A stretch of 59,798 nt of DNA from assembly GCF_000173775.1 (NCBI RefSeq), contig NZ_ACCD01000025.1:1-59798 (forward strand). Direction: 5' to 3'. Numbering within the stretch: the first letter of the stretch is position 1; each line of letters starts with the position of its first letter. The position numbers and the translations under genes are program-made. This DNA comes from Yersinia rohdei ATCC 43380 (GTDB lineage Bacteria; Pseudomonadota; Gammaproteobacteria; Enterobacterales; Enterobacteriaceae). Shown here piece after piece: positions 49,388 through 56,296 of the stretch. The notes below the pieces were generated by a model. It was given only the letters and a program-made list of their open reading frames with translations. It did no database searches and had not been told where the DNA came from.

Positions 49388-49406
49388 ATGATTGACTAAT
49401 CAATCA
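49388..49406. promoter_or_regulatory. TetR-type operator upstream of tetR
   Basis: ATGATTGACTAATCAATCA, a TTGA/TCAA dyad 14 bases before the regulator's ATG. It shares 16 of 19 bases with the site at 50006-50024, so both are likely bound by the TetR protein they flank. Confidence 0.6.
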
Positions 49407-49420
49407 ACTAAGGTAACGCT

Positions 49421-49984
49421 ATGGCCAGACCACTTGACGAGGATAAACGTAAGGCAATTCTTGCCGCCGCACTGCGGGTGATTTCTCAGCAGGGATTGGG
49501 GGCGACCACCGCCTTGATTGCCAAGGAGGCGGGTATCTCTAGCGGCTCTCTTTTTACCTATTTTCCGGATAAAGTGACGCTGTTAAACCATCTTTACACC
49601 CATATTAAAACCGATGTTGCCAGCGCACTTATGCAAGATTTCCCATTGCAGGCTAGTATAAGAGACAAAGCACGGCATGTCTGGACTGCGTACATCAACT
49701 GGGCGCTTGACCACCCGCAACAGCGCGGTGCGTTACAGCAACTTTCGGTCTCCCGGGTGGTAACACCGAGTACGCGTGAACAATCCAAACGCATGTTCGA
49801 TCCCGTGAACCAGATGCTGGCACAGCTTGGCGAGCAGGGAGCCTGTGATAATGTTGATTTTATCACCGCCGTGATGGCTTCACTTGCGGAATCGACGCTG
49901 GATTTTGTGGTCAATGATTCAAAAAATGAACAGGAACTTATCACTACAGGTTTCAGCATGTTCTGTCGAGCAGCGGGGATTTAA
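49421..49984 (+). CDS. TetR-family regulator of the downstream SDR gene
   Basis: A repressor of 187 aa. The N-terminal helix-turn-helix reads LGATTALIAKEAGISSGSLFTYFPDKVTLLNHLY. The remainder is a helical ligand domain. Two near-identical palindromes, one before this gene and one between it and the SDR gene, point to self-control and control of the SDR and perhaps the Rossmann gene beyond. Inducer unknown. Confidence 0.88.
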   Translation: MARPLDEDKRKAILAAALRVISQQGLGATTALIAKEAGISSGSLFTYFPDKVTLLNHLYTHIKTDVASALMQDFPLQASIRDKARHVWTAYINWALDHPQQRGALQQLSVSRVVTPSTREQSKRMFDPVNQMLAQLGEQGACDNVDFITAVMASLAESTLDFVVNDSKNEQELITTGFSMFCRAAGI

Positions 49985-50005
49985 GCTGCTTTTCCTACTC
50001 ATTAA

Positions 50006-50024
50006 ATGACTGACTAGTCATTCA
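50006..50024. promoter_or_regulatory. TetR-type operator upstream of the SDR gene
   Basis: ATGACTGACTAGTCATTCA contains the perfect palindrome TGACTAGTCA (50011-50020) and matches the operator before tetR. It lies 32 bases before the SDR start. Confidence 0.65.
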
Positions 50025-50055
50025 TTATTAAGTAACCAATATTAAGGAGTCGATT

Positions 50056-50820
50056 ATGTCACATCAAGTTGCACTAATAACCGGTGGCGCGAGCGGTATT
50101 GGCAAAGCCACAGCACTGAAACTGGCAGCACAAGGGATAACCGTGGTTATCAGTGGGCGGCGTGAAGATCTGGGGCAAGCCGCGGTAGAAGAAATCAAAC
50201 AAGTTGCTACCGATAATGCGCAAGTGCGTTTTATTAAAAATGACGTCACTCAGGAACAAGACGTTAAAGAGATGATTGCTGCCATCGTCCGTGAGTTTGG
50301 TCAACTGGATATGGCGGTGAATAACGCGGGGATCTCAAATGAAACCGGCACCATTGTTCAATCTGATACCCATAAATTTAACGCCATGATCGACACTAAC
50401 CTGTTGGGGCTTTACTACTGCATGAAGTACGAAGTCGAGCAAATGGTGAAGCAGGGCAAAGGTGCTATTGTCAATCTGGCTTCTATTGCCGGGCTGAATG
50501 GCATACCTTGGGCAGGGACTTACGCGGCGACCAAACATGCGGTTGTTGGCCTGACAAAATCAGCAGCACTTGACTATGCGACTCAGGGAATTCGCATCAA
50601 TGGTGTGGCTCCGGGCGCGATCAAAACCGACATTATCGCCGCCCAACTTGATGGCAGTGACGAAAACTATAACGAAGATATCATCAGCGCCATGCATCCG
50701 ATGAACCGACTCGGTAAACCGGAAGAAATCGCGAATGGTATCAGCTGGTTATTGTCTGATGAAGCCAGTTTCGTTACCGGGCACATTCTCAATATTGATG
50801 GCGGTTTTCAGGCCAAATAA
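50056..50820 (+). CDS. Short-chain dehydrogenase/reductase (FabG-like)
   Basis: Classical SDR (254 aa). Cofactor motif ITGGASGIGKATALKLA, NNAG at about residue 92, the Ser in NLASIAG, catalytic YAATK, and the C-terminal SFVTGHILNIDGGFQAK are all intact. Substrate unknown. AAGGAG precedes the ATG. It lies directly after tetR and behind a TetR operator, which suggests a detoxifying or stress-related oxidoreductase induced by a small molecule. Confidence 0.9.
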   Translation: MSHQVALITGGASGIGKATALKLAAQGITVVISGRREDLGQAAVEEIKQVATDNAQVRFIKNDVTQEQDVKEMIAAIVREFGQLDMAVNNAGISNETGTIVQSDTHKFNAMIDTNLLGLYYCMKYEVEQMVKQGKGAIVNLASIAGLNGIPWAGTYAATKHAVVGLTKSAALDYATQGIRINGVAPGAIKTDIIAAQLDGSDENYNEDIISAMHPMNRLGKPEEIANGISWLLSDEASFVTGHILNIDGGFQAK

Positions 50821-50871
50821 CCGGAAGGTGACTCTGGCAACAGTTCCGTCAGCATCATGTTAATGCCATCT

Positions 50872-50922
50872 TGCTGGAGTCGATAGCTATGTTTGCGACT
50901 TTTATGCTGTTCGACTCCAGCA
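50872..50922. repeat. Inverted repeat between the SDR and Rossmann genes
   Basis: TGCTGGAGTCGA (50872-50883) and TCGACTCCAGCA (50911-50922) are perfect 12-base arms with a 27-base loop. It lies 26 bases before the next start. It could be a terminator without a T-run, an attenuator or an operator. Confidence 0.6.
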
Positions 50923-50947
50923 CTCACATAAGGACAGTTAACTCGCC

Positions 50948-51631
50948 ATGAAGATAATTATTTTTGGTGCCAGCGGTATGCTTGGGCAAGGGGTAGTACG
51001 GGAATGTTTACTGGCAGCAGATGTCAGTGGCGTCGCGGTTGTTACTCGCCAGGCATTAGCCATCAGCAACCCAAAACTACAGCAGATTGTGACGCCCGAT
51101 CCGACCAAATTCTCCCTTAGCCGGGAAGATATCCGTCAATATGATGCCTGTTTCTTCTGCCTTGGGGTCAGTGCTACGGGCATGACAGAAGAAAAATACC
51201 GTCAGCTAACCTATGAGTTGACGCTGAATGTCTCGTCTCAATTACAACAGGCTAACCCGGCAATGGCTTTTATTTATGTTTCCGGTGCCGGAACCGACAG
51301 CAGCGAGCAGGGGAAAGTCATGTGGGCGCGGGTCAAAGGTAAAACTGAAAATGCGCTTTTGAAACTGGGGTTTGCTCACGCGTGGATGTTCCGTCCCGCG
51401 ATTATTCAGCCGCTCAATGGTGCTCGATCCAAAACTGCCAGTTACCGAATTTTTTATCAACTGTTAACGCCGTTGTTCCCATTACTAAAATACTTGTTTC
51501 CAACGGCCATCCTGACCACCGAGGATATGGGGAAAGCGATGTTAAATGCCGTCCGTTATGGCTATGACAAACCTATTTTGGAAAAGGGTGATATTAGCCA
51601 GCTGGCTAAGGCCGGTGGCGAACAAAACTGA
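50948..51631 (+). CDS. NAD(P)-binding Rossmann protein (NmrA/epimerase-like)
   Basis: A protein of 227 aa. The N-terminal loop IIIFGASGMLGQGVVRE is an atypical-SDR cofactor site. FIYVSGAGTDSSEQGKVMWARVKGKTENAL contains the usual Ser and Lys of this group (Tyr is replaced in the catalytic position). Likely a small oxidoreductase or redox sensor; substrate unknown. On the same strand as the SDR, 127 bases after it, separated by an inverted repeat. Confidence 0.82.
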   Translation: MKIIIFGASGMLGQGVVRECLLAADVSGVAVVTRQALAISNPKLQQIVTPDPTKFSLSREDIRQYDACFFCLGVSATGMTEEKYRQLTYELTLNVSSQLQQANPAMAFIYVSGAGTDSSEQGKVMWARVKGKTENALLKLGFAHAWMFRPAIIQPLNGARSKTASYRIFYQLLTPLFPLLKYLFPTAILTTEDMGKAMLNAVRYGYDKPILEKGDISQLAKAGGEQN

Positions 51632-51672
51632 TCGTAAGAGGCACTTGTGTATATCAATTCGTTACCTTTTTA

Positions 51673-51691
51673 GCTATTATCAATGTATAGC
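51673..51691. promoter_or_regulatory. Dyad in the toxin-antitoxin promoter
   Basis: GCTAT-N9-ATAGC, flanked by two GTTACC copies (51661-51666 and 51697-51702). It lies 25 bases before the antitoxin start and is a candidate operator for its ribbon-helix-helix domain. Confidence 0.4.
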
Positions 51692-51716
51692 ATTTTGTTA
51701 CCATAAGGAGGATGTT

Positions 51717-52001
51717 ATGCAGCGTACCATTCGTAAACCCACTCGCGACAAGCAAATTAACGTCCGAGCTACCGAAGAAGAGCGTGCAGTAATCGACTAT
51801 GCTGCGAGTTTGGTCAATAAGAACCGAACCGACTTCATTATTGAGAAGGTTGTTCATGAGGCACAGAACATCATCCTGGATCAGCGTGTATTCGTCCTTG
51901 ATGATGAACGCTATCAGGCATTCATTGAACAGCTTGAAGCTCCGGTGCAAAATGCAGAAGGGCGCAAACGCTTAATGGATGTGAAGCCTGAATGGAAATG
52001 A
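51717..52001 (+). CDS. DUF1778 (TacA-type) antitoxin
   Basis: Ribbon-helix-helix antitoxin (94 aa from the ATG at 51717, chosen for its AAGGAGG five bases upstream; the frame open to 51546 overlaps the preceding gene). The N-terminal DNA-binding part reads KQINVRATEEERAVIDYAASLVNKNRTDFI. The C-terminal FVLDDERYQAFIEQLEAP is the toxin-neutralising tail of the family. The stop overlaps the toxin start. It belongs to the TacA/KacA/AtaR group. Confidence 0.9.
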   Translation: MQRTIRKPTRDKQINVRATEEERAVIDYAASLVNKNRTDFIIEKVVHEAQNIILDQRVFVLDDERYQAFIEQLEAPVQNAEGRKRLMDVKPEWK

Positions 52002-52474
52002 TCATTACCGCGCCAGGACTGCTGACAGAAGAGCATATTCTCCAGCCGTTCGACTGCGGAAATGAGGTGCTGAGTGACTGGTTGCGCCGTCGAGCCATGA
52101 AAAACCAGCTCCAGAATGCCTCCCGTACTTTCGTTATCTGTCTGGACGGTACAACGCGTGTGGTGGGTTATTACTCCATTGCAACCGGCTCAGTCAGTCA
52201 CGCCAATTTAGGTCGTAGCCTTCGCCAGAACATGCCAGATCCCGTGCCAATCGTCCTGCTGGGACGTCTGGCTGTCGATGTTTGTACCCAGGGCCATCGC
52301 TTTGGCAAATGGCTTCTTAATGATGCCGTGATGCGAATTTCTAATCTGGCAGACCAAGTGGGTATTAAAGCCATCATGGTGCATGCGATAGATGATCAAG
52401 CGAGAGCATTCTATGAGTACTTCGGTTTCGTCCAGTCGCCTATCGCTTCGAACACACTCTTCTACAAGATTTGA
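51992..52474 (+). CDS. GNAT-fold (TacT/AtaT-type) acetyltransferase toxin
   Basis: Toxin of 160 aa (158 if the second ATG at 51998 is used). Family members acetylate the amino acid on charged tRNAs and block translation. GYYSIATGSVSH, RQNMPDPVPIVLLGRLAVD and the catalytic-type Tyr141 (ARAFYEYFGF) match TacT. The acetyl-CoA loop reads QGHRFG where QGxGxG is usual, with Arg103 in place of a glycine. Activity is therefore uncertain. It is coupled to the antitoxin by overlap and lies about 170 bases from the Xer element. Confidence 0.88.
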   Translation: MEMIITAPGLLTEEHILQPFDCGNEVLSDWLRRRAMKNQLQNASRTFVICLDGTTRVVGYYSIATGSVSHANLGRSLRQNMPDPVPIVLLGRLAVDVCTQGHRFGKWLLNDAVMRISNLADQVGIKAIMVHAIDDQARAFYEYFGFVQSPIASNTLFYKI

Positions 52475-52590
52475 GTTTCCTTGAACAATCTTATCCTGAA
52501 CAGTCTGATTGGCCGCGTTCCATACGGCCTTTAGTTTCTGAACTGTTGGCACATATCAGCTCGATTACCAGATCATAAAGTACCCCTAAG

Positions 52591-52627
52591 GTGACATTTC
52601 TATCTGGGTAAAAAGTGACATTACTAT
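52591..52627. repeat. Short direct repeats, possible IS-end remnant
   Basis: GTGACATTTCTAT (52591-52603) and GTGACATTACTAT (52615-52627) lie 24 bases apart, just left of the Xer site. Repeated end motifs of this kind occur in IS21-type insertion sequences. No transposase is seen. Confidence 0.3.
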
Positions 52628-52644
52628 ATGGTGCTAATAATATC

Positions 52645-52677
52645 GGTGCGTATAATGTGCCACACGTTATGTAGAAA
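52645..52677 (+). other. Xer recombination site, attP1-like left end of the dif element
   Basis: The XerC arm GGTGCGTATAA (52645-52655) is identical to that of the dif site at 54582. Then come 11 bases, TGTGCCACACG, in place of dif's 6-base centre, and a XerD-like arm TTATGTAGAAA (52667-52677; 8 of 11 match dif). The XerC arm + TGTG + enlarged centre + TTATGT layout is that of CTX-type phage attP1. Confidence 0.7.
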
Positions 52678-52725
52678 AGCCGCCTGCGAAAATAGAATCC
52701 CGCAGGCGGCTCTTTTACATAACGT
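52664..52725. terminator. Long hairpin joining the two Xer sites; also a two-way terminator
   Basis: Bases 52664-52688 pair with 52701-52725: ACGTTATGTA with TACATAACGT on the outside and AGCCGCCTGCG with CGCAGGCGGCT inside, one mismatch and one G-U pair in 25, loop 12. Read either way the GC stem is followed by four Ts, so it can terminate the toxin operon and the SIR2 gene. It also holds the XerD arms of both Xer sites face to face. Confidence 0.75.
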
Positions 52726-52738
52726 CATTGTACGAACC
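52712..52738 (-). other. Inverted Xer-type site, attP2-like
   Basis: On the minus strand: GGTTCGTACAA (52738-52728; 9 of 11 match the dif XerC arm), a 5-base centre TGACG, and TTATGTAAAAG (52722-52712; XerD-like). It is inverted relative to attP1 and pairs with it in the hairpin, leaving unequal centres (11 against 5) as a bulge. It ends two bases from the SIR2 stop. Confidence 0.6.
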
Positions 52739-52740
52739 AA

Positions 52741-54093
52741 TCAGGGTTTTAGCTTATATTTTTGACCATTAATAATCTTCTTAATCAATTCAAATGCAGC
52801 AGGTGAGTATTTGTGAACTCCTTCCTTTCCTGTTTTAACCAAAACATGATAATTATTATCGGATGATTTAATATTATAACCTGTCTCTTTATGTACTCTT
52901 TCCAAAACCTTATGGACGTAGTGCCATGACCCCATATCAAGCAGCTTGGCTAGGTCGGATATTGTATAAGGATAGCTTGCATTCAATGCCTGACCGTTGT
53001 TAAGTTCTGCTATACCATAAAGTTTTGCAAGCACATTATCATGTTCAGCTATGTTCCTGAGCATTTCAAAATCGTATGGAAGCTCTTGTTTTACAAGTGA
53101 TTGTGATGCAAAGGTGTACGTTCTGGCGAGTAATGCTCTTACCAATTTTGGGTTGACACTAATTTCTGGTGTGTTCGACGAGAGAGCATCATAAATCCAG
53201 CCGAAATCGTTGGCATAAATTACTTTTATTCGAATGCTTTTATTCTCACCGACGCCAATCAAAATTTCCTTCTGATGCGAACCAGTGCCTTCGCAATCTT
53301 GACTAAAGGAAACTAAATAAATATTAGGGATTAACACATTGTTCGGTGAAATTATTTCGTCAATATCAGATAATATTGCCTTAATATTTTCATCATTAAT
53401 GCTGTAGCCGATAAAAAATAGAGGATGCTCTACAAAATATGTTAATAATTTTGCGCTAATATATTTTTTACGTTTATAGAATTCAATATAGTCTTCGTTA
53501 GTTATTATTATGCTTTCAGGTTCCTTACTACTACCGTGAATTTTCATGATTTCACCGTAGGTAGTATAATTAACAGTTACAACATTATGACCAACTATAG
53601 GCTGGTAATTATCAAACACCTTTTCAAGTAGATCGTCATAATTCGTTGTAATTATTGCATGTGGTCTTACTTTTTTTAATTTTTCAATTTCTTCGGTGTA
53701 TTCCATTGCTGAAAAATTAACCGAATCAGACAAATTATTCAGCAATGATGCAATTTCGTGCTTTATATATATATCTTTAGAACTTTTACCGTTGAAATAT
53801 TGTTCGGGATAACGAGTCGTTCCAACATCCCATGCCCATTCGGCGTAAGATTCTGAAAAATCACTAGCAATCAATGGCTTGTTATCATTTCGTGTCTGAT
53901 TGTAATAACCATATGGCCGATTGATTAACGGACAAGTTTCAGCCAGATACTTTAACAGATTCTCCCAATCCGGGGCTTTTAGGTAGCGTTGAGATATTCC
54001 TGCACCCATAAAGAGGATGGGCTGCACCTGTAAACCTTCGAGACATGATTTTATATCTTCAATTATTTCTGTCTGATATTCAGAGAAGTCCAT
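52741..54093 (-). CDS. SIR2-domain protein with C-terminal helix-turn-helix-like region
   Basis: A protein of 450 aa. The N-terminal half is a SIR2-like Rossmann domain: GAGIS (30-34), TTNYD with Asn151, IHGS with His186 (the catalytic His of SIR2 enzymes) and FFIGYSINDENI (227-238). Residues 300-370 are unassigned. The last 80 (YTISDLAKLLDMGSWHYVHKVLERV onward) look like a winged-helix DNA- or nucleic-acid-binding domain. In phage defence, standalone and fused SIR2 domains destroy NAD+ on infection; I infer a similar role. The gene is clearly more AT-rich than its neighbours. AAAGG lies 8 bases before the ATG. It has no partner gene in the element. Confidence 0.85.
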   Translation of the reverse strand: MDFSEYQTEIIEDIKSCLEGLQVQPILFMGAGISQRYLKAPDWENLLKYLAETCPLINRPYGYYNQTRNDNKPLIASDFSESYAEWAWDVGTTRYPEQYFNGKSSKDIYIKHEIASLLNNLSDSVNFSAMEYTEEIEKLKKVRPHAIITTNYDDLLEKVFDNYQPIVGHNVVTVNYTTYGEIMKIHGSSKEPESIIITNEDYIEFYKRKKYISAKLLTYFVEHPLFFIGYSINDENIKAILSDIDEIISPNNVLIPNIYLVSFSQDCEGTGSHQKEILIGVGENKSIRIKVIYANDFGWIYDALSSNTPEISVNPKLVRALLARTYTFASQSLVKQELPYDFEMLRNIAEHDNVLAKLYGIAELNNGQALNASYPYTISDLAKLLDMGSWHYVHKVLERVHKETGYNIKSSDNNYHVLVKTGKEGVHKYSPAAFELIKKIINGQKYKLKP

Positions 54094-54581
54094 ACGTTAG
54101 CCTTTTGGATGTTGAATACTATGGCCGTACACTGCCGCGAAGCGGTTCGGGGTTCTGTGACACCCGAACTTTAGTATGATAACCCGTACTATCGATCCCA
54201 TCCAGTCCTGCAAAACGGGTTTTGCTTTTGGTAGCCTCAGAAGCGATTTAAGCGTCTGACGGTCGAAGACGAATAGAACGTACCAGCGATTTGTTTTGAT
54301 GCAGTTGTAGCGACCCTGAAGCCTAACAACTTCAGGAAACCGGATTCGTTTTGCGGCAAGAGACGAGTAAGGTTATGAGCCATCGCGTTACCGTAAAATT
54401 TATCCGGCCTGTGTCGTCGCAGACGTTTTGCCATATCTTAGCCGGTGCCGCAGTAACATGGCCATCCGCTCAGCATAATCGCTTACAAGCTGCATCTGTG
54501 ATGATAGAGCAAAGCACCGGCGTTGTCGCATCAGTCCAAGTCATGGCCACAGAACCCTTAAATTCCGCCTATCTGTATATA
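54094..54581. other. Hairpin-rich non-coding part of the dif element
   Basis: No supportable gene: a 65-codon minus-strand ORF (54237-54434) and an 89-codon plus-strand ORF running through dif lack recognisable sequence and ribosome sites. Stem-loops are frequent: GTTCGGG/CCCGAAC (54145-54169), TAGTA/TACTA (54172-54191), GCAAAA/TTTTGC followed by TTTT (54210-54229), and CCTGAAG/CTTCAGG (54315-54336). Together they recall the single-strand origin region of filamentous phages. The SIR2 promoter must lie at its left end. Confidence 0.45.
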
Positions 54582-54609
54582 GGTGCGTATAATGTATATT
54601 ATGTTAAAT
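54582..54609 (+). other. dif: Chromosomal dif site
   Basis: XerC arm GGTGCGTATAA, 6-base centre TGTATA and XerD arm TTATGTTAAAT: one base different from E. coli dif over 28 bases (T for C at position 7). This is where XerCD resolves chromosome dimers with FtsK, and it marks the point opposite the replication origin. It forms the right border of the inserted element. Confidence 0.92.
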
Positions 54610-54679
54610 TGAATTTATAACACCAGATGCGATACCTCTCTAAGGATTACACTCAACTTTGCCGGTAATCCGTGATTAT

Positions 54680-54716
54680 CTCGGTCTCAGGTATTGCTAT
54701 CCATCCTCAGACCGAG
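54680..54716. repeat. Stem-loop right of dif
   Basis: CTCGGTCT (54680-54687) and AGACCGAG (54709-54716), 8-base perfect arms with a GG/CC pair deeper in the loop. The wider stretch 54610-54956 holds no gene that I can support. Confidence 0.5.
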
Positions 54717-54956
54717 GCAACCAAAACGGCCAACTCACTCCCTACCCCATTTTCGACCGGTAACGCTACGTGAAATCTGAAAAGTTAGCAGCCTGATTAC
54801 CCGTCAGATTTCGTCTGGCGACAGACATAAAAAAAACCGCATTTATGCAGACCTGCTGTTGAAATCAAATCATGCAGATTTCTGTGAATGCAAGGTTAAA
54901 GAAAACTGCGTCAATCCGCAGGGGCTGAAATAATCAGCAGTGTCATCTGACAGCAA

Positions 54957-54990
54957 AAAGCCAGCGACATTTTATCGGTCGGCTGGCTTT
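54957..54990. terminator. Terminator after the DUF4432 gene
   Basis: AAAGCCAGC / GCTGGCTTT arms of 9 bases, loop 16, continuing into TTTTT on the minus strand. It lies 30 bases beyond the gene's stop. Confidence 0.75.
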
Positions 54991-55020
54991 GTATTTTTGC
55001 ACTCATGCACTCAGAAATAA

Positions 55021-56226
55021 TTACTCTTTAGCGATAGGCGTTTCGCTGATGACAGGTTTGATATCCCCTTGAATCTGCTTGATACGTTGTTCGGTTTTTT
55101 GCACGGCCTGTGCATCACCCAGCAGCGTATAGGTCAGGCTGAACACCGTGCTCTGTCCGGGCTGTAGCTGCTTGACGCGGCCTTGTTCACGTTCAATCGT
55201 AACCGGATAGGCGTAGTTTGTGCCCGGCTCGATCCCCGTAACATAACCCTGCTTGAGGGTGTCGGTATTTTTCCACATCGTCAGTAACGGCAACTGATGG
55301 GTATCAAATTCGATCGATGCGCCCTTATCGCCCGCGCGGTTAATCACTGCCGCCAAGGATTTACCCTGACTGTCAGCCAGCGGTTTGATATTAAACACCA
55401 TCTCATCAAAATCTTTGGTCGGCCCCGCATAATTTTGCCACTCTTTCATGCCTTTTTTCGCGTATTCATTGAAAGGGGTCACCTCTTTGTACGGTGCGAT
55501 AAAACGTGCGCCCTGTTCAAGGATAGGGGTACCAATATTGCTGTGATAGATGATTTGATAATCGTGGGCGTAATCAGCCAGATTGGTGAGCGTGTCGTGA
55601 ATGGTGAATGCGTCACTGCCGGGGATATAGCGTAACTCGGTCCAGGTTTCAAAATTGACTTTTTTGAAACTCTTCTCTTCCAGCAAACCACGCACCGTAA
55701 TTTCATACGGCGCTTTTTCACTGACATGGATCTCGACTTTTGAAGCCGGTGTGTTTCCAGCACGGCCATGCAAGGTGTAAAGCATACCTTCACTGCTGAC
55801 GGGGTGCCCAGTCCACTCATAACCGCAGCGCACCATCATCTCATTGAACCCTTCCAACCAACCGACGCCGTTGCGGCTTTCCAGATTAATAAACTGTGGA
55901 TTCACCACCTCTTTTACTGGGGAATCCCAGCCCAGACGGACGTTATTCCCTACAACATGCAATAAATCCATGCCCCGGGTTGGGCTAAGCGCAATGGTCA
56001 GGCCTTTGCTGGTAATCGTAATGACTTTTGAGCCTTCCTGCTTACCGCCGTGCAGCACTTTTTGCTCGATGCTGAAGTTGGCATCCTTTAGCTTCAGTCC
56101 TTCACTGGTGATCTGCCAGTTTCCCTTCTCCACGCTGTTTTCAGCATCCGTCAGCACGTAGGTTTGTGCGGCTGCCTGCCAGGAACAAAACGCCATAACA
56201 ATGCTGCCAACCAGTAATTTCTTCAT
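55021..56226 (-). CDS. Periplasmic DUF4432 aldose-epimerase-like protein
   Basis: A protein of 401 aa from the ATG at 56226 (a TTG one codon earlier is less likely; GGAG precedes). The signal peptide MKKLLVGSIVMAFCSWQAAA is cleaved near AAA|QT, so it acts in the periplasm. The body has the galactose-mutarotase-like DUF4432 pattern: SPTRGMDLLHVVGNN, GWLEGFNEMMVRCGYEWTGHP, LHGRAGNTPAS, YHSNIGTPILEQGARF and VTGIEPGTNYAYP. It probably acts on a sugar or sugar acid, not identified. Two CRP-like sites lie upstream, which suggests catabolite control. Confidence 0.85.
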   Translation of the reverse strand: MKKLLVGSIVMAFCSWQAAAQTYVLTDAENSVEKGNWQITSEGLKLKDANFSIEQKVLHGGKQEGSKVITITSKGLTIALSPTRGMDLLHVVGNNVRLGWDSPVKEVVNPQFINLESRNGVGWLEGFNEMMVRCGYEWTGHPVSSEGMLYTLHGRAGNTPASKVEIHVSEKAPYEITVRGLLEEKSFKKVNFETWTELRYIPGSDAFTIHDTLTNLADYAHDYQIIYHSNIGTPILEQGARFIAPYKEVTPFNEYAKKGMKEWQNYAGPTKDFDEMVFNIKPLADSQGKSLAAVINRAGDKGASIEFDTHQLPLLTMWKNTDTLKQGYVTGIEPGTNYAYPVTIEREQGRVKQLQPGQSTVFSLTYTLLGDAQAVQKTEQRIKQIQGDIKPVISETPIAKE

Positions 56227-56296
56227 CAATAACTCCTTTTTTGCTGAATGGTTTCATCTAGCTTATGCAGCAGGCTACAAATCTTTCAGCAACTAA

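Larger units (their letters stand above)
52656..54592. mobile_element. Minimal Xer-integrated element at dif carrying a SIR2-domain gene
   Basis: A 1,937-base segment bounded by two identical XerC arms. At the left the arm is followed by attP1-like sequence; at the right (54582-54592) it continues into an intact dif. That is the product expected when XerC joins a folded attP hairpin to dif. Inside lie an inverted attP2-like site, one AT-rich SIR2 gene on the minus strand, and about 490 hairpin-rich non-coding bases. No integrase, replication or coat gene is present, so mobility would depend on host XerCD and an outside helper. Known users of this site include filamentous phages such as CTX-phi and YpfPhi; this one is far smaller. 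Confidence 0.6.

Noticed and set aside
52664-52725. Reading the hairpin only as a two-way terminator
   Set aside because: It does have T-runs on both sides. But the pairing extends into TTATGTA arms next to two XerC-like arms in inverted order, which a plain terminator does not explain.
54237-54434. 65-codon minus-strand ORF as a transposase fragment
   Set aside because: It has a basic N-terminus but no motif I can assign to any IS family.
54351-54620. 89-codon ORF reading through dif
   Set aside because: dif is a recombination site and the sequence has no family resemblance or ribosome site. Chance ORF.
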